Assembly (NCBI RefSeq): GCF_037975245.1
Contig: NC_092580.1
Location: 24,757,001 to 24,821,000, forward strand
Reading direction: 5' to 3'
DNA length: 64,000 nucleotides
Source: Apostichopus japonicus
Taxonomy: Eukaryota; Echinodermata; Holothuroidea; Aspidochirotida; Stichopodidae
Shown here: positions 1 to 12,149 of the stretch, in pieces
Position numbering within the stretch: position 1 is the stretch's first letter
Layout: every line of letters begins with the position of its first letter
Program-made: the position numbers and the translations under genes
Notes under the pieces: generated by a model
Database searches by the model: none
What the model was told of the DNA's origin: nothing
The model's input: only the letters and a program-made list of their open reading frames with translations

Positions 1-133
1 AGTTCGGCAAAAGACGTCATCACCCGGGGTTCGAACCACGGATGCAAAAGAGAGTCTCGATCATCAGCTCGCACAGTGCGCCAAGCCATCGCGCCACTGT
101 ATGGACTAAAATATTAGGTGGATTAACTAATAC

Positions 134-164
134 TTACAGCTCCCCGTGTAGGCACTTGCTGTAA
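134..164. repeat. Conserved hairpin in the spacer of each 165-bp unit (representative)
   Basis: TTACAGC at 134-140 pairs with GCTGTAA at 158-164, with an inner GTG/CAC pairing around a TAGG loop. Most units keep it. A common variant, TTACTGC, puts a mismatch in the outer stem, mostly in the right half of the array (for example 12670, 13330, 14650). Confidence 0.55.
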
Positions 165-173
165 AAGATCGGC

Positions 174-264
174 AAAAGACGTCATCACCCGGGGTTCGAA
201 CCACGGATGCAAAAGAGAGTCTCGATCATCAGCTCGCACAGTGCGCCAAGCCATCGCGCCACTG
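174..264 (-). ncRNA. tRNA-like, potentially Pol III-transcribed module (representative copy; repeats about every 165 bp to 20.7 kb)
   Basis: On the minus strand the module reads from an A-box-like stretch (TGGCGCGATGG, plus positions 251-261) to a perfect B box (GGTTCGAACCC, plus 192-202), then a T4 run (plus 174-177). From the A-box T to the B-box TTC is 61 nt, about 15 more than in a class I tRNA, which fits the long variable arm of tRNA-Leu or tRNA-Ser. A GCGC/GCGC D-stem can form with a 9-nt loop, and the T-loop is canonical. The T-stem has two mismatches and no good anticodon stem is seen, so this is tRNA-derived rather than a working tRNA. A second T4 between the A and B boxes could end transcripts early. 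Transcription is inferred, not shown. Confidence 0.6.
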
Positions 265-1829
265 TATGGACTGAAATATTAGGTGGATTAACTAATACTT
301 ACAGCTCCCCGTGTAGGCACTTGCTGTAAAAGATCGGCAAAAGACGTCATGACCCGGGGTTCGAACCACGGATGCAAAAGAGAGTCTCGATCATCAGCTC
401 GCACAGTGCGCCAAGCCATCGCGCCACTGTATGGACTGAAATATTAGGTGGATTAACTAATACTTACAGCTCCCCGTGTAGGCACTTGCTGTAAAAGATC
501 GGCAAAAGACGTCATCACCCGGGGTTCGAACCACGGATGCAAAATAGAGTCTCGATCATCAGCTCGCACAGTGCGCCAAGCCATCGCGCCACTGTATGGA
601 CTGAAATATTAGGTGGATTAACTAATACTTACAGCTCCCCGTGTAGGCACTTGCTGTAAAAGATCGGCAAAAGACGTCATCACCCGGGGTTCGAACCACG
701 GATGCAAAAGAGAGTCTCGATCATCAGCTCGCACAGTGCGCCAAGCCATCGCGCCACTGTATGGACTGAAATATTAGGTGGATTAACTAATACTTACAGC
801 TCCCGTGAAGGCACTTGCTGTAAAGTTCGGCAAAAGACGTCATCACCCGGGGTTCGAACCACGGATGCAAAAGAGAGTCTCGATCATCAGCTCGCACAGT
901 GCGCCAAGCCATCGCGCCACTGTATGGACTGAGATATTAGGTGGATTAACTAATACTTACAGCTCCCCGTGTAGGCACTTGCTGTAAAAGATCGGCAAAA
1001 AACGTCATCACCCGGGGTTCGAACCACGGATGCAAAAGAGAGTCTCGATCATCAGCTCGCACAGTGCGCCAAGCCATCGCGCCACTGTATGGACTGAAAT
1101 ATTAGGTGGATTAACTAATACTTACAGCTCCCCGTGTAGGCACTTGCTGTAAAAGATCGGCAAAAGACGTCATCACCCGGGGTTCGAACCACGGATGCAA
1201 AAGAGAGTCTCGATCATCAGCTCGCACAGTGCGCCAAGCCATCGCGCCACTGTATGGACTGAAATATTAGGTGGATTAACTAATACTTACAGCTCCCCGT
1301 GTAGGCACTTGCTGTAAAAGATCGGCAAAAGACGTCATCACCCGGGGTTCGAACCACGGATGCAAAATAGAGTCTCGATCATCAGCTCGCACAGTGCGCC
1401 AAGCCATCGCGCCACTGTATGGACTGAAATATTAGGTGGATTAACTAATACTTACAGCTCCCAGTGTAGGCACTTGCTGTAAAAGATCGGTAAAAGACGT
1501 CATCACCCGGGGTTCGAACCACGGATGCAAAAGAGAGTCTCGATCATCAGCTCGCACAGTGCGCCAAGCCATCGCGCCACTGTATGGACTGAAATATTAG
1601 GTGGATTAACTAATACTTACAGCTCCCCGTGTAGGCACTTGATGTAAAAGATCGGCAAAAGACGTCATCACCCGGGGTTCGAACCACGGATGCAAAAGAG
1701 AGTCTCGATCATCAGCTCGCACAGTGCGCCAAGCCATCGCGCCACTGTATGGACTGAGATATTAGGTGGATTAACTAATACTTACAGCTCCCGTGAAGGC
1801 ACTTGCTGTAAAGTTCGGCAAAAGACGTC

Positions 1830-4220
1830 ATCACCCGGGGTTCGAACCACGGATGCAAAAGAGAGTCTCGATCATCAGCTCGCACAGTGCGCCAAGCCAT
1901 CGCGCCACTGTATGGACTAAAATATTAGGTGGATTAACTAATACTTACAGCTCCCCGTGTAGGCACTTGCTGTAAAAGATCGGCAAAAGACGTCATCACC
2001 CGGGGTTCGAACCACGGATGCAAAAGAGAGTCTCGATCATCAGCTCGCACAGTGCGCCAAGCCATCGCGCCACTGTATGGACTGAAATATTAGGTGGATT
2101 AACTAATACTTACAGCTCCCCGTGTAGGCACTTGCTGTAAAAGATCGGCAAAAGACGTCATGACCCGGGGTTCGAACCACGGATGCAAAAGAGAGTCTCG
2201 ATCATCAGCTCGCACAGTGCGCCAAGCCATCGCGCCACTGTATGGACTGAAATATTATGTGGATTAACTAATACTTACAGCTCCCCGTGTAGGCACTTGC
2301 TGTAAAAGATCGGCAAAAGACGTCATCACCCGGGGTTCGAACCACGGATGCAAAAGAGAGTCTCGATCATCAGCTCGCACAGTGCGCCAAGCCATCGCGC
2401 CACTGTATGGACTGAAATATTAGGTGGATTAACTAATACTTACAGCTCCCCGTGTAGGCACTTGCTGTAAAAGATCGGCAAAAGACGTCATCACCCGGGG
2501 TTCGAACCACGGATGCAAAAGAGAGTCTCGATCATCAGCTCGCACAGTGCGCCAAGCCATCGCGCCACTGTATGGACTGAAATATTAGGTGGATTAACTA
2601 ATACTTACAGCTCCCCGTGAAGGCACTTGCTGTAATAGATCGGCAAAAGACGTCATCACCCGGGGTTCGAACCACGGATGCAAAAGAGAGTCTCGATCAT
2701 CAGCTCGCACAGTGCGCCAAGCTATCGCGCCACTGTATGGACTGAAATATTAGGTGGATTAACTAATACTTACAGATCCCCGTTTAGGCACTTGCTGTAA
2801 AAGATCGGCAAAAGACGTCATCACCCGGGGTTCGAACCACGGATGCAAAGGAGAGTCTCGATCATCAGCTCGCACAGTGCGCCAAGCCATCGCGCCACTG
2901 TATGGACTGAGATATTAGGTGGATTAACTAATACTTACAGCTCCCCGTGTAGGCACTTGCTGTAAAAGATCGGCAAAAGACGTCATCACCCGGGGTTCGA
3001 ACCACGGATGCAAAAGAGAGTCTCGATCATCAGCTCGCACAGTGCGCCAAGCCATCGCGCCACTGTATGGACTAAAATATTAGGTGGATTAACTAATACT
3101 TACAGCTCCCCGTGTAGGCACTTGCTGTAAAAGATCGGCAAAAGACGTCATCACCCGGGGTTCGAACCACGGATGCAAAAGAGAGTCTCGATCATCAGCT
3201 CGCACAGTGCGCCAAGCCATCGCGCCACTGTATGGACTGAAATATTAGGTGGATTAACTAATACTTACAGCTCCCCGTGTAGGCACTTGCTGTAAAAGAT
3301 CGGCAAAAGACGTCATGACCCGGGGTTCGAACCACGGATGCAAAAGAGAGTCTCGATCATCAGCTCGCACAGTGCGCCAAGCCATCGCGCCACTGTATGG
3401 ACTGAAATATTATGTGGATTAACTAATACTTACAGCTCCCCGTGTAGGCACTTGCTGTAAAAGATCGGCAAAAGACGTCATCACCCGGGGTTCGAACCAC
3501 GGATGCAAAAGAGAGTCTCGATCATCAGCTCGCACAGTGCGCCAAGCCATCGCGCCACTGTATGGACTGAAATATTAGGTGGATTAACTAATACTTACAG
3601 CTCCCCGTGTAGGCACTTGCTGTAAAAGATCGGCAAAAGACGTCATCACCCGGGGTTCGAACCACGGATGCAAAAGAGAGTCTCGATCATCAGCTCGCAC
3701 AGTGCGCCAAGCCATCGCGCCACTGTATGGACTGAAATATTAGGTGGATTAACTAATACTTACAGCTCCCCGTGAAGGCACTTGCTGTAATAGATCGGCA
3801 AAAGACGTCATCACCCGGGGTTCGAACCACGGATGCAAAAGAGAGTCTCGATCATCAGCTCGCACAGTGCGCCAAGCTATCGCGCCACTGTATGGACTGA
3901 AATATTAGGTGGATTAACTAATACTTACAGATCCCCGTTTAGGCACTTGCTGTAAAAGATCGGCAAAAGACGTCATCACCCGGGGTTCGAACCACGGATG
4001 CAAAGGAGAGTCTCGATCATCAGCTCGCACAGTGCGCCAAGCCATCGCGCCACTGTATGGACTGAGATATTAGGTGGATTAACTAATACTTACAGCTCCC
4101 CGTGTAGGCACTTGCTGTAAAAGATCGGCAAAAGACGTCATCACCCGGGGTTCGAACCACGGATGCAAAAGAGAGTCTCGATCATCAGCTCGCACAGTGC
4201 GCCAAGCCATCGCGCCACTG
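1830..4220. repeat. Higher-order repeat, period 1155 bp (7 units)
   Basis: Private variants recur 1155 bp apart: ACTAAAATAT at 1917 and 3072, TATGTGGATT at 2256 and 3411, TGTAATAGAT at 2631 and 3786, and CAAAGGAGAG at 2847 and 4002. The correspondence ends near 4220, where the next expected variant is missing. A related register links about 1-500 to 1812-2310 (offset 1811). Confidence 0.85.
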
Positions 4221-7200
4221 TATGGACTGAAATATTAGGTGGATTAACTAATACTTACAGCTCCCCGTGTAGGCACTTGCTGTAAAAGATCGGCAATAGA
4301 CGTCATCACCCGGGGTTCGAACCACGGATGCAAAAGAGAGTCTCGATCATCAGCTCGCACAGTGCGCCAAGCCATCGCGCCACTGTATGGACTGAGATAT
4401 TAGGTGGATTAACTAATACTTAGAGCTCCCCGTGTAGGCACTTGCTGTAAAAGATCGGCAAAAGACGTCATCACCCGGGGTTCGAACCACGGATGCAAAA
4501 GAGAGTCTCGATCATCAGCTCGCACAGTGCGCCAAGCCATCGCGCCACTGTATGGACTGAAATATTAGGTGGATTAACTAATACTTACAGCTCCCCGTGT
4601 AGGCACTTGCTGTAAAAGATCGGCAAAAGACGTCATCACCCGGGGTTCGAACCACGGATGCAAAAGAGAGTCTCGATCATCAGCTCGCACAAAGCGCCAA
4701 GCCATCGCGCCACTGTATGGACTGAAATATTAGGTGGATTAACTAATACTTACAGCTCCCCGTGTAGGCACTTGCTGTAAAAGATCGGCAAAAGACGTCA
4801 TCACCCGGGGTTCGAACCACGGATGCAAAAGAGAGTCTCGATCATCAGCTCGCACAGTGCGCCAAGCCATCGCGCCACTGTATGGACTGAAATATTAGGT
4901 GGATTAACTAATACTTACAGCTCCCCGTGTAGGCACTTGCTGTAAAAGATCGGCAAAAGACGTCATCACCCGGGGTTCGAACCACGGATGCAAAAGAGAG
5001 TCTCGATCATCAGCTCGCACAGTGCGCCAAGCCATCGCGCCACTGTATGGACTGAAATATTAGGTGGATTAACTAATACTTACAGCTCCCCGTGTAGGCA
5101 CTTGCTGTAAAAGATCGGCAAAAGACGTCATCACCCGGGGTTCGAACCACGGATGCAAAAGAGAGTCTCGATCATCAGCTCGAACAGTGCGCCAAGCCAT
5201 CGCGCCACTGTATGGACTGAGATATTAGGTGGATTAACTAATACTTACAGCTCCCCGTGTAGGCACTTTCTGTAAAAGATCGGCAAAAGACGTCATCACC
5301 CGGGGTTCGAACCACGGATGCAAAAGAGAGTCTCGATCATCAGCTCGCACAGTGCGCCAAGCCATCGCGCCACTGTATGGACTGAAATATTAGGTGGATT
5401 AACTAATACTTACAGCTCCCCGTGTAGGCACTTGCTGTAAAAGATCGGCAAAAGACGTCATCACCCGGGGTTCGAACCACGGATGCAAAATAGAGTCTCG
5501 ATCATCAGCTCGCACAGTGCGCCAAGCCATCGCGCCACTGTATGGACAGAAATATTAGGTAGATTAACTAATACTTACAGCTCCGCGTGTGGGCACTTGC
5601 TGTAAAAGATCGGCAAAAGACGTCATCACCCGGGGTTCGAACCACGGATGCAAAAGAGAGTCTCGATCATCAGCTCGCACAATGCGCCAAGCTATCGCGC
5701 CACTGTATGGACTGAGATATTAGGTGGATTAACTAATACTTACAGCTCCCCGTGTGGACACTTGCTGTAAAAGATCGGCAAAAGACGTCATCACCCGGGG
5801 TTCGAACCACGGATGCAAAAGAGAGTCTCGATCATCAGCTCACTAAGTGCGCCAAGCCATCGCGCCACTGTATGGACTGAAATATTAGGTAGATTAACTA
5901 ATACTTACAGCTCCGCGTGTGGGCACTTGCTGTAAAAGATCGGCAAAAGACGTCATCACCCGGGGTTCGAACCACGGATGCAAAAGAGAGTCTCGATCAT
6001 CAGCTCGCACAGTGCGCCAAGCCATCGCGCCACTGTATGGACTGAAATATTAGGTGGATTAACTAATACTTACAGCTCCCCGTGTAGGCACTTGCTGTAA
6101 AAGATCGGCAAAAGACGTCATCACCCGGGGTTCGAACCACGGATGCAAAAGGGAGTCTCGATCATCAGCTCGCACAGTGCGCCAAGCCATCGCGCCAGTG
6201 TATGGACTTAAATATTAGGTGGATTAACTAATACTTACAGCTCCCCGTGTAGGCACTTGATGTAAAAGATCGGCAAAAGACGTCATCACCCGGGGTTCGA
6301 ACCACGGATGCAAAAGAGAGTCTCGATCATCAGCTCGCACAGTGCGCCAAGCCATCGCGCCACTGTATGGACTGAAATATTAGGTGGATTAACTAATACT
6401 TACAGCTCCCCGTGTAAGCACTTGCTGTAAAAGATCGGCAAAAGACGTCATCACCCGGGGTTCGAACCACGGATGCAAAAGAAAGTCTCGATCATCAGCT
6501 CGCACAGTGCGCCAAGCCATCGCGCCACTGTATGGACTGAGATATTAAGTGGATTAACTAATACTTACAGCTCCCCGTGTAGGCACTTGCTGTAAAAGAT
6601 CGGCAAAAGACGTCATCACCCGGGGTTCGAACCACGGATGCAAAAGAGAGTCTCGATCATCAGCTCGCACAGTGCGCCAAGCCATCGCGCCACTGTATGG
6701 ACTGAGATATTAAGTGGATTAACTAATACTTACTGCTCCCCGTGTAGGCACTTGCTGTAAAAGATCGGCAAAAGACGTCATCACCCGGGGTTCGAACCAC
6801 GGATGCAAAAGAGAGTCTCGATCATCAGCTCGCACAGTGCGCCAAGCCATCGCGCCACTGTTGGACTGAAATATTATGTGGTTTAACTAATACTTACAGC
6901 TCCCCGTGTAGGCACTTGCTGTAAAAGATCGGCAAAAGACGTCATCACCCGGGGTTCGAACCACGGATGCAAAAGGGAGTCTCGATCATCAGCTCGCACA
7001 GTCCGCTAAGCCATCGCGCCACTGTATGGACTGAGATATTAGGTGGATTAACTAATACTTACAGCTCCCCGTGTGGGCACTTGCTGTAAAAGATCGGCAA
7101 AAGACGTCATCACCCGGGGTTCGAACCACGGATGCAAAAGGGAGTCTCGATCATCAGCTCGCACAGTCCGCTAAGCCATCGCGCCACTGTATGGACTGAG

Positions 7201-10200
7201 ATATTAGGTGGATTAACTAATACTTACAGCTCCCCGTGTGGGCACTTGCTGTAAAAGATCGGCAAAAGACGTCATCACCCGGGGTTCGAACCACGGATGC
7301 AAAAGAGAGTCTCGATCATCAGCTCGCACAATGCGCCAAGCTATCGCGCCACTGTATGGACTGAAATATTAGGTGGATTAACTAATACTTACAGCTCCCC
7401 GTGTGGGCACTTGCTGTAAAAGATCGGCAAAAGACGTCATCACCCGGGGTTCGAACCACGGATGCAAAAGAGAGTCTCGATCATCAGCTCGCACAGTGCG
7501 CCAAGCTATCGCGCCACTGTATGGACTGAAATATTAGGTGGATTAACTAATACTTACAGCTCCCCGTGTGGACACTTGCTGTAAAAGATCGGCAAAAGAC
7601 GTCATCACCCGGGGTTCGAACCACGGATGCAAAAGAGAGTCTCGATCATCAGCTCGCACAATGCGCCAAGCTATCGCGCCACTGTATGGACTGAAATATT
7701 AGGTGGATTAACTAATACTTACAGCTCCCCGTGTGGACACTTGCTGTAAAAGATCGGCAAAAGACGTCATCATCCGGGGTTCGAACCACGGATGCAAAAG
7801 AGAGTCTCGATCATCAGCTCGCATAGTGCGCCAAGCTATCGCGCCACTGTATGGACTGAAATATTAGGTGGATTAACTAATACTTACAGCTCCCCGTGTA
7901 GGCACTTGCTGTAAAAGATCGGCAAAAGACGTCATCACCCGGGGTTCGAACCACGGATGCAAAAGGGAGTCTCGATCATCAGCTCGCACAGTGCGTCAAG
8001 CCATCGCGCCACTGTATGGACTGAAATACTAGGTGGATTAACTAATACTTACAGCTCCCCGTGTAGGCACTTGCTGTAAAAGATCGGCAAAAGACGTCAT
8101 CACCCGGGGTTCGAACCACGGATGCAAAAGAGAGTCTCGATCATCAGCTCGCACAATGCGCCAAGCCATCGCGCCACTGTATGGACTGAAATATTAGGTG
8201 GATTAACTAATACTTACAGCTCCCCGTGTAGGCACTTGCTGTAAAAGATCGGCAAAAGACGTCATCACCCGGGGTTCGAACCACGGATGCAAAAGAGAGT
8301 CTCGATCATCAGCTCGCACAATGCGCCAAGCTATCGCGCCACTGTATGGACTGAAATATTAGGTGGATTAAATAATACTTACAGCTCCCCGTGTGGGCAC
8401 TTGCTGTAAAAGATCGGCAAAAGACGTCATCACCCGGGGTTCGAACCACGGATGCAAAAGAGAGTCTCGATCATCAGCTCGCACAATGCGCCAAGCTATC
8501 GCGCCACTGTATGGACTGAAATATTAGGTGGATTAACTAATACTTACAGCTCCCCGTGTGGACACTTGCTGTAAAAGATCGGCAAAAGACGTCATCACCC
8601 GGGGTTCGAACCACGGATGCAAAAGAGAGTCTCGATCATCAGCTCGCACAATGCGCCAAGCTATCGCGCCACTGTATGGACTGAAATATTAGGTGGATTA
8701 ACTAATACTTACAGCTCCGCGTGTAGGCACTTGCTGTAAAAGATCGGCAAAAGACGTCATCACCCGGGGTTCGAACCACGGATGCAAAAGAGAGTCTCGA
8801 TCATCAGCTCGCACAGTGCGCCAAGCTATCGCGCCACTGTATGGACTGAGATATTAAGTGGATTAACTAATACTTACAGCTCCCCGTGTAGGCACTTGCT
8901 GTAAAAGATCGGCAAAAGACGTCATCACCCGGGGTTCGAACCACGAATGCAAAAGAGAGTCTCGATCATCAGCTCGCACAGTGCGCCAAGCTATCGCGCC
9001 ACTGTATGGACTGAAATATTAGGTGGATTAACTAATACTTACAGCTCCCCGTGTGGGCACTTGATGTAAAAGATCTGCAAAAGACGTCATCACCCGGGGT
9101 TCGAACCACGGATGCAAAAGAGAGTCTCGATCATCAGCTCGCACAATGCGCCAAGCTATCGCGCCACTGTATGGACTGAAATATTAGGTGGATTAACTAA
9201 TACTTACAGCTCCCCGTGTCGGCACTTGCTGTAAAAGATCGGCAAAAGACGTCATCACCCGGGGTTCGAACCACGGATGCAAAAGAGAGTCTCGATCATC
9301 AGCTCGCACAGTGCGCCAAGCCATCGCGCCACTGTATGGACTGAAATACTAGGTGGATTAACTAATACTTACAGCTCCCCGTGTAGGCACTTGCTGTAAA
9401 AGATCGGCAAAAGACGTCATCACCCGGGGTTCGAACCACGGATGCAAAAGGGAGTCTCGATCATCAGCTCGCACAGTGCGCCAAGCCATCGCGCCACTGT
9501 ATGGACTGAAATACTAGGTGGATTAACTAATACTTACAGCTCCCCGTGTAGGCACTTGCTGTAAAAGATCGGCAAAAGACGTCATCACCCGGGGTTCGAA
9601 CCACGGATGCAAAATAAAGTCTCGATCATCAGCTCGCACAATGCGCCAAGCCATCGCGCCACTGTATGGACTGAAATATTAGGTGGATTAACTAATACTT
9701 ACAGCTCCCCGTGTAGGCACTTGCTGTAAAAGATCGGCAAAAGACGTCATCACCCGGGGTTCGAACCACGGATGCAAAAGAGAGTCTCGATCATCAGCTC
9801 GCACAATGCGCCAAGCCATCGCGCCACTGTATGGACTGAAATATTAGGTGGATTAACTAATACTTACAGCTCCCCGTGTAGGCACTTGCTGTAAAAGATC
9901 GGCAAAAGACGTCATCACCCGGGGTTCGAACCACGGATGCAAAAGAGAGTCTCGATCATCAGCTCGCACAATGCGCCAAGCTATCGCGCCACTGTATGGA
10001 CTGAAATATTAGGTGGATTAACTAATACTTACAGCTCCCCGTGTGGGCACTTTCTGTAAAAGATCGGCAAAAGACGTCATCACCCGGGGTTCGAACCACG
10101 GATGCTAAAGAGAGTCTCGATCATCAGCTCGCACAATGCGCCAAGCTATCGCGCCACTGTATGGACTGAAATATTAGGTGGATTAACTAATACTTACAGC

Positions 10201-12149
10201 TCCCCGTGTGGACACTTGCTGTAAAAGATCGGCAAAAGACGTCATCACCCGGGGTTCGAACCACGGATGCAAAAGAGAGTCTCGATCATCAGCTCGCACA
10301 ATCCGCTAAGCCATCGCGCCACTGTATGGACTGAGATATTAGGTGGATTAACTAATACTTACAGCTTCCCGTGTGGGCACTTGCTGTAAAAGATCGGCAA
10401 AAGACGTCATCACCCGGGGTTCGAACCACGGATGCAAAAGGGAGTCTCGATCATCAGCTCGCACAGTGCGCCAAGCCATCGCGCCACTGTATGGACTGAA
10501 ATATTAGGTGGATTAACTAATACTTACAGCTCCCCGTGTAGGCACTTGCTGTAAAAGATCGGCAAAAGACGTCATCACCCGGGGTTCGAACCACGGATGC
10601 AAAAGAGAGTCTCGATCATCAGCTCGCACAGTGCGCCAAGCCATCGCGCCACTGTATGGACTGAAATATTAGGTGGATTAACTAATACTTACAGCTCCCC
10701 GTGTAGGCACTTGCTGTAAAAGATCGGCAAAAGACGTCATCACCCGGGGTTCGAACCACGGATGCAAAAGAGAGTCTCGATCATCAGCTCGCACAATGCG
10801 CCAAGCCATCGCGCCACTGTGTGGACTGATATATTAGGTGGATTAACTAATACTTACAGCTCCCCGTGTGGGCACTTGCTGTAAAAGATCGGCAAAAGAC
10901 GTCATCACCCGGGGTTCGAACCACGGATGCAAAAGAGAGTCTCGATCATCAGCTCGCACAATGCGCCAAGCTATCGCGCCACTGTATGGACTGAAATATT
11001 AGGTGGATTAACTAATACTTACAGCTCCCCGTGTGGACACTTGCTGTAAAAGATCGGCAAAAGACGTCATCACCCGGGGTTCGAACCACGGATGCAAAAG
11101 AGAGTCTCGATCATCAGCTCGCACTGTGCGCCAAGCCATCGCGCCACTGTATGGACTGAGATATTAGGTAGATTAACTAATACTTACAGCTCCGCGTGTG
11201 GGCACTTGCTGTAAAAGATCGGCAAAAGACGTCATCACCCGGGGTTCGAACCACAGATGCAAAAGGGAGTCTCGATCATCAGCTCGCACAGTGCGCCAAG
11301 CCATCGCGCCACTGTATGGACTGAGATATTAGGTGGATTAACTAATACTTACAGCTCCCCGTGTGGGCACTTGCTGTAAAAGATCGGCAAAAGACGTCAT
11401 CACCCGGGGTTCGAACCACGGATGCAAAAGAGAGTCTCGATCATCAGCTCGCACAGTGCGCCAAGCCATCGCGCCACTGTATGGACTTAGATATTAAGTG
11501 GATTAACTAATACTTACAGCTCCTCGTGTAGGCACTTGCTGTAAAAGATCGGCAAAAGACGTCATCACCCGGGGTTCGAACCACGGATGCAAAAGAGAGT
11601 CTCGATCATCAGCTCGCACAGTGCGCCAAGCCATCGCGCCACTGTATGGACTGAGATATTAAGTGGATTAACTAATACTTACTGCTCCCGGTGTAGGCAC
11701 TTGCTGTAAAAGATCGGCAAAAGACGTCATCACCCGGGGTTCGAACCACGGATGCAAAAGAGAGTCTCGATCATCAGCTCGCACAGTGCGCCAAGCCATC
11801 GCGCCACTGTATGGACTGAAATATTAGGTGGATTAACTAATACTTACAGCTCCCGGTGTAGGCACTTGCTGTAAAAGATCGGCAAAAGACGTCATCACCC
11901 GGGGTTCGAACCACGGATGCAAAAGAGAGTCTCGATCATCAGCTCGCACAGTGCGCCAAGCCATCGCGCCACTGTATGGACTGAAATATTAGGTGGATTA
12001 ACTAATACTTACAGCTCCCTGTGTAGGCACTTGCTGTAAAAGATCGGCAAAAGACGTCATCACCCGGGGTTCGAACCACGGATGCAAAAGAGAGTCTCGA
12101 TCATCAGCTCGCACAGTGCGCCAAGCCATCGCGCCACTGTATGGACTGA

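Noticed and set aside
160-190. CRE/ATF-like site (GACGTCAT) in every satellite unit
   Set aside because: It matches 7 of 8 consensus bases, but it lies next to the tRNA-like 3' end and nothing else supports Pol II control.
702-1975. Open frames of 60-76 codons in the satellite
   Set aside because: They are read-through of the 165-bp unit (and its shorter variants), appear only where the unit length changes the frame, and encode the tRNA-like sequence in the wrong sense.
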